From the NCBI GenBank assembly GCA_903873715.1, contig CAIQPS010000134.1, positions 1 to 32,890 on the forward strand: a stretch of DNA of 32,890 nucleotides, in the 5' to 3' direction. The position numbers and the translations under genes were made by a program. Shown here piece by piece: positions 30,772 through 32,890 of the stretch (its first letter is position 1; each line of letters opens with the position of its first letter). The notes below the pieces were generated by a model that was not told where the DNA came from, searched no databases, and saw only the letters and a program-made list of their open reading frames with translations. The DNA comes from an uncultured Actinomycetes bacterium. Lineage in GTDB: Bacteria; Actinomycetota; Thermoleophilia; RBG-16-64-13.

Positions 30772-31836
30772 TCACTCCTCTCTCACGCCTTCGGCGGCGG
30801 GCGCCGCCTGCGGCCAGTATTTACGCTGGAAGTAGAGGGCCACGTTCACCAGCCCTATCAGCACGGGCACCTCCACCAGAGGCCCGATGACCGTCGCGAA
30901 CGCCTGGTCGGAGTTCAGTCCGAACACCGCCACCGCCACCGCGATGGCCAGTTCGAAGTTGTTCGACGACGCGGTGAAGGACAGAGTGGCGCTCTTCGAA
31001 TAGTCAGCCCCGACCCGCTTGCCCATCCAGAAGCTCACGAAGAACATCACCACGAAGTACACGAGCAGCGGGATGGCCACCCGCACCACGTCCAAGGGCA
31101 GCCTGACGATGTATTCCCCTTTGAGGGAGAACATCACCAAGATAGTGAACAGCAGCGCGATGAGCGTGATGGGGCTTATCCGCGGGATGAACTCGCCGTG
31201 ATACCAATCCTTGCTCTTGAAACGCAGCAGGACGAAGCGGGTGATGACGCCGGCCGCGAACGGGATGCCCAGGTAGATACCCACGCTCCTCGCGATCTGC
31301 GCCATGCTCACATGCACCTGCGCCTGCTCGAGGCCCAGCCAGCCGGGAAGCACGGTCAGGAACACGTAGGCGTAGACGGAGTAGAAGAGCACCTGGAACA
31401 CGGAGTTGAGCGCCACGAGCCCCGCCGCGTATTCGCTGTCGCCCTTAGCGAGCTCGTTCCACACGATGACCATGGCGATGCAGCGGGCAAGTCCCATGAG
31501 GATGACGCCCTGCATGTAGCCCGGCATGTCGAACAGCAGGAGGACGGCCAGGAAGAACATGATGATGGGCCCTATCACCCAGTTCTGCACGAGTGAGAGC
31601 CCCAACACCCGCCAGTTGCGGAACACCTCGCCCAGCTCCTCGTAGCGCACCTTGGCGAGGGGCGGATACATCATCACGATGAGCCCCACCGCTATGGGGA
31701 TGGACGTCGTCCCGATGGATGCACTCTGTATGGCCTTGCCGATCTGCGGCCAGACATATCCGGCACCGACCCCTATGGCCATGGCCAGGAAGATCCACAA
31801 CGTCAGATAGCGATCGAGAAAAGAAAGGCGTTTCAT
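30772..31836 (-). CDS. acr3: Arsenite efflux transporter, ACR3 family
   Basis: 354 residues, inner-membrane protein with about ten hydrophobic helices. The conserved [11 protein letters not shown] segment contains the Cys required in ACR3 proteins; [14 protein letters not shown] and VQNWVIGP are also typical. It exports As(OH)3 driven by the proton gradient and needs no ATPase. ATG 31836 is first in a three-gene unit whose promoter lies 40 to 70 bp upstream. Its TGA overlaps the GTG codon 9 nt before the arsM ATG. Confidence 0.94.
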   Translation of the reverse strand: MKRLSFLDRYLTLWIFLAMAIGVGAGYVWPQIGKAIQSASIGTTSIPIAVGLIVMMYPPLAKVRYEELGEVFRNWRVLGLSLVQNWVIGPIIMFFLAVLLLFDMPGYMQGVILMGLARCIAMVIVWNELAKGDSEYAAGLVALNSVFQVLFYSVYAYVFLTVLPGWLGLEQAQVHVSMAQIARSVGIYLGIPFAAGVITRFVLLRFKSKDWYHGEFIPRISPITLIALLFTILVMFSLKGEYIVRLPLDVVRVAIPLLVYFVVMFFVSFWMGKRVGADYSKSATLSFTASSNNFELAIAVAVAVFGLNSDQAFATVIGPLVEVPVLIGLVNVALYFQRKYWPQAAPAAEGVREE

Positions 31837-31877
31837 TGGGCCCGTCCCTGGATGAGTGGTGGCCTCCGCACAGCGTT

Positions 31878-31906
31878 ATGATAGGACTGCGACAGCACGT
31901 ATGCAA
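31878..31906 (-). promoter_or_regulatory. acr3-arsM operon promoter
   Basis: On the minus strand TTGCAT (31901-31906), a 17-bp spacer and TATCAT (31878-31883). The -35 lies directly beside the ArsR dyad, so one bound repressor could block both directions. Confidence 0.6.
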
Positions 31907-31907
31907 G

Positions 31908-31929
31908 TAACCGCTTACACGGTTATAAT
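31908..31929 (+). promoter_or_regulatory. arsR promoter with overlapping ArsR operator
   Basis: TATAAT (31924-31929), a perfect -10, is overlapped by the dyad TAACCG-CTTACA-CGGTTA (31908-31925), the likely ArsR site. Its -35 (ATGCAA) is weak. The -10 ends 9 nt before ATG 31939, so the mRNA is close to leaderless. Confidence 0.65.
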
Positions 31930-31938
31930 GGAGACACG

Positions 31939-32289
31939 ATGGCTCTATCCGCTCGCACATTGGCCTCCGTCTACAAGGCGCTCGCCGACGAGACGCGCAT
32001 CCAGATGCTCGCCCTCCTGCTGGAACAGCCGGAACTGTGCGTCTGCCATTTGGAGAGGGCGCTCGAGATCACCCAGTCGAAGGCGTCGCGCCACCTGCGC
32101 TATCTCTTGAACGCCGGGCTGTTGGAGGACCGCCGCGAGGGCGTGTGGATGCACTACCGCCTGGCCCCCGGTATGCCGCCGGAGCTCCGTTCTCTTGTCG
32201 AAGCGGTGGGTGCCAGCCTGGATCCCGCCGTGCTCGCCGACCTGCGGGCCAAGCTCGACACGTCCATCTGCACGCCGGTGGCCTGCTAG
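31939..32289 (+). CDS. arsR: ArsR-family arsenite-responsive repressor
   Basis: 116 residues. Winged helix-turn-helix with ALADETRIQMLALL, then the metal-sensing ELCVCHLERAL (CxC in helix 3, the As(III) site of ArsR), recognition helix SKASRHLRYLLNAGLL, and wing RREGVWMHYRLAP. The C-terminal Cys in ICTPVAC may be further ligands. It represses its own gene and the divergent acr3 unit until As(III) binds. Its TAG shares CTAG with the stop of the opposing gene. Confidence 0.93.
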   Translation: MALSARTLASVYKALADETRIQMLALLLEQPELCVCHLERALEITQSKASRHLRYLLNAGLLEDRREGVWMHYRLAPGMPPELRSLVEAVGASLDPAVLADLRAKLDTSICTPVAC

Positions 32290-32890
32290 GCGTTCGGCTG
32301 CACGAGCTGGTACTGCTCGTACGTCGCCCGGAACTCATCCCGGGCCGTCTGGCCCTCCCTGAAGTACGCCGTGGCCGCCGCATCGTCGCCATCCCGGTAG
32401 GCCTCGACCCCGTCGATGGTCGCCTGGATGCGGTCTCGCATGTAGCCGGCCGCCTTCTTGAGCAGCGCGTCGGCTTCGGTGAAGGCCGGCGGCGTGTACA
32501 AGGCCGACAGGTCGTGCACCGCGCTGTTCAGGTCTTCCAGCATGTTCTTCAGCTCGGTGGTGACGGACTGAGGCACGGCGGGGGCCGTCGAGTTGATCTG
32601 CTTGGCCAGTTCCGGTATGCGCGCGTCGTCGTCGGCGAGCATGCCGGCCAGCGCTCCCAGGATCGTCAGATAGTGCTCGCCCGAGACCGACGTGCCGGTA
32701 GGTTCGGACGAAGTGGTCGAGGCTTCCGTCGTGTCGGTGCTCGAGGTGTCCGGCACGGTGGTGGACGTCTCGGGAGCGAGGGTGGTCGTGGTACCCGGCG
32801 CGACGGTGGTGCCGACCGGGATGGTGGTACCGGCTGAACCTCCACCGTCGTCGCTGACGAGCAGGATGGTGGCCGCCGCGGCCGCTGCCG
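32286..32890 (-). CDS. Membrane-anchored or secreted protein with Ser/Thr-rich linker, N-terminus cut
   Basis: About 201 residues are visible, running off the right edge. It begins AAAAAATILLVSDD, the end of a hydrophobic segment (signal or membrane anchor), then a Thr/Ser/Pro-rich linker of about 50 residues (PGTTTTLAPETSTT and similar), then a helical domain (about 32290-32680) with no family I recognise; it may be a secreted alpha-helical bundle. The linker resembles that of the lipoprotein at 9886-10884. The internal GTG at 32756 is not the start, since the frame is open and hydrophobic upstream. Stop in the CTAG shared with arsR. Function unknown. Confidence 0.65.
   Translation of the reverse strand, partial: AAAAAATILLVSDDGGGSAGTTIPVGTTVAPGTTTTLAPETSTTVPDTSSTDTTEASTTSSEPTGTSVSGEHYLTILGALAGMLADDDARIPELAKQINSTAPAVPQSVTTELKNMLEDLNSAVHDLSALYTPPAFTEADALLKKAAGYMRDRIQATIDGVEAYRDGDDAAATAYFREGQTARDEFRATYEQYQLVQPNA

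Noticed and set aside
1-32890. tRNA, rRNA, CRISPR, prophage or plasmid genes
   Set aside because: Looked for T-loop patterns, regular direct repeats with spacers, and integrase or replication motifs; none supported.

Overview
The window is GC-rich, gene-dense DNA. Many genes have GTG starts, several have a -10 box 7 to 9 nt before the start codon (leaderless-type), and Ala/Gly/Pro-rich protein segments are common. This points to a high-GC actinobacterium (Actinomycetota), probably with an anaerobic or facultative lifestyle: there is a 2-hydroxyacyl-CoA dehydratase-type enzyme pair, a glutaconate-type CoA-transferase, ferredoxin-like DUF362 proteins and an arsenic operon. The lineage is inferred; no rRNA or tRNA gene is visible. 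I saw no CRISPR array, prophage or intact insertion sequence.

Layout, left to right. (1) 1-2822, minus strand: sulfur assimilation, with metY (O-acetylhomoserine sulfhydrylase), cysK, a possible 33-residue membrane peptide behind its own dyad-overlapped promoter, and the start of a ThiF/MoeB-type E1-like gene cut by the window edge. (2) 2986-6825, minus: two tandem DUF362 plus 2x[4Fe-4S] paralogs and a NagD-type HAD phosphatase, each joined by TGATG stop/start overlaps, then a small leaderless-type membrane protein. (3) 6919-9799, plus: a ferredoxin reductase-like flavoprotein and a fused pabB-pabC gene for the p-aminobenzoate branch of folate synthesis. (4) 9886-16597, minus: leuA behind a newly recognised leader peptide with four consecutive Leu codons, then acnA and uppP (again TGATG-coupled), then a two-domain secreted lipoprotein. 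(5) 16765-19807, plus: a DUF3795 Cys-rich protein, a nitrilase-family enzyme with a coiled-coil tail, and an M19 dipeptidase. (6) 19864-21064, minus: transglutaminase-like and SRPBCC proteins. (7) 21183-24315, plus: two 2-hydroxyacyl-CoA dehydratase-family subunits and a SAM methyltransferase. (8) 24312-26892: a second methyltransferase (minus), a NYN/OST-HTH RNase-like protein, an ACT-domain protein with a structured leader (plus), and a Tag-like DNA glycosylase (minus). (9) 27068-28864, minus: two-subunit CoA-transferase. (10) 29161-32289: arsenic locus, with acr3-arsM-metallophosphoesterase (minus) divergent from arsR (plus), sharing a compact promoter/operator region. (11) 32286-end, minus: a membrane-anchored Ser/Thr-rich protein, cut by the window edge.

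Most striking observations: the leuA leader peptide and the exact 12-bp-period repeat array upstream of it; a 16-bp dyad (ATACCC-N4-GGGTAT) of the kind bound by CsoR/CstR-family regulators, overlapping two -10 boxes beside the sulfur genes; small GC-rich palindromes with a (C)TTCGCG or CTCCGCG centre that occur both between genes and in frame inside genes; and recurrent in-frame Ala/Gly/Pro-rich insertions in otherwise conserved enzymes (HAD phosphatase, PabB, aconitase, dipeptidase, dehydratase subunit). The dehydratase pair and the CoA-transferase may serve a common acyl-CoA pathway, but no activator (HgdC-type) gene is present, so this is inference.
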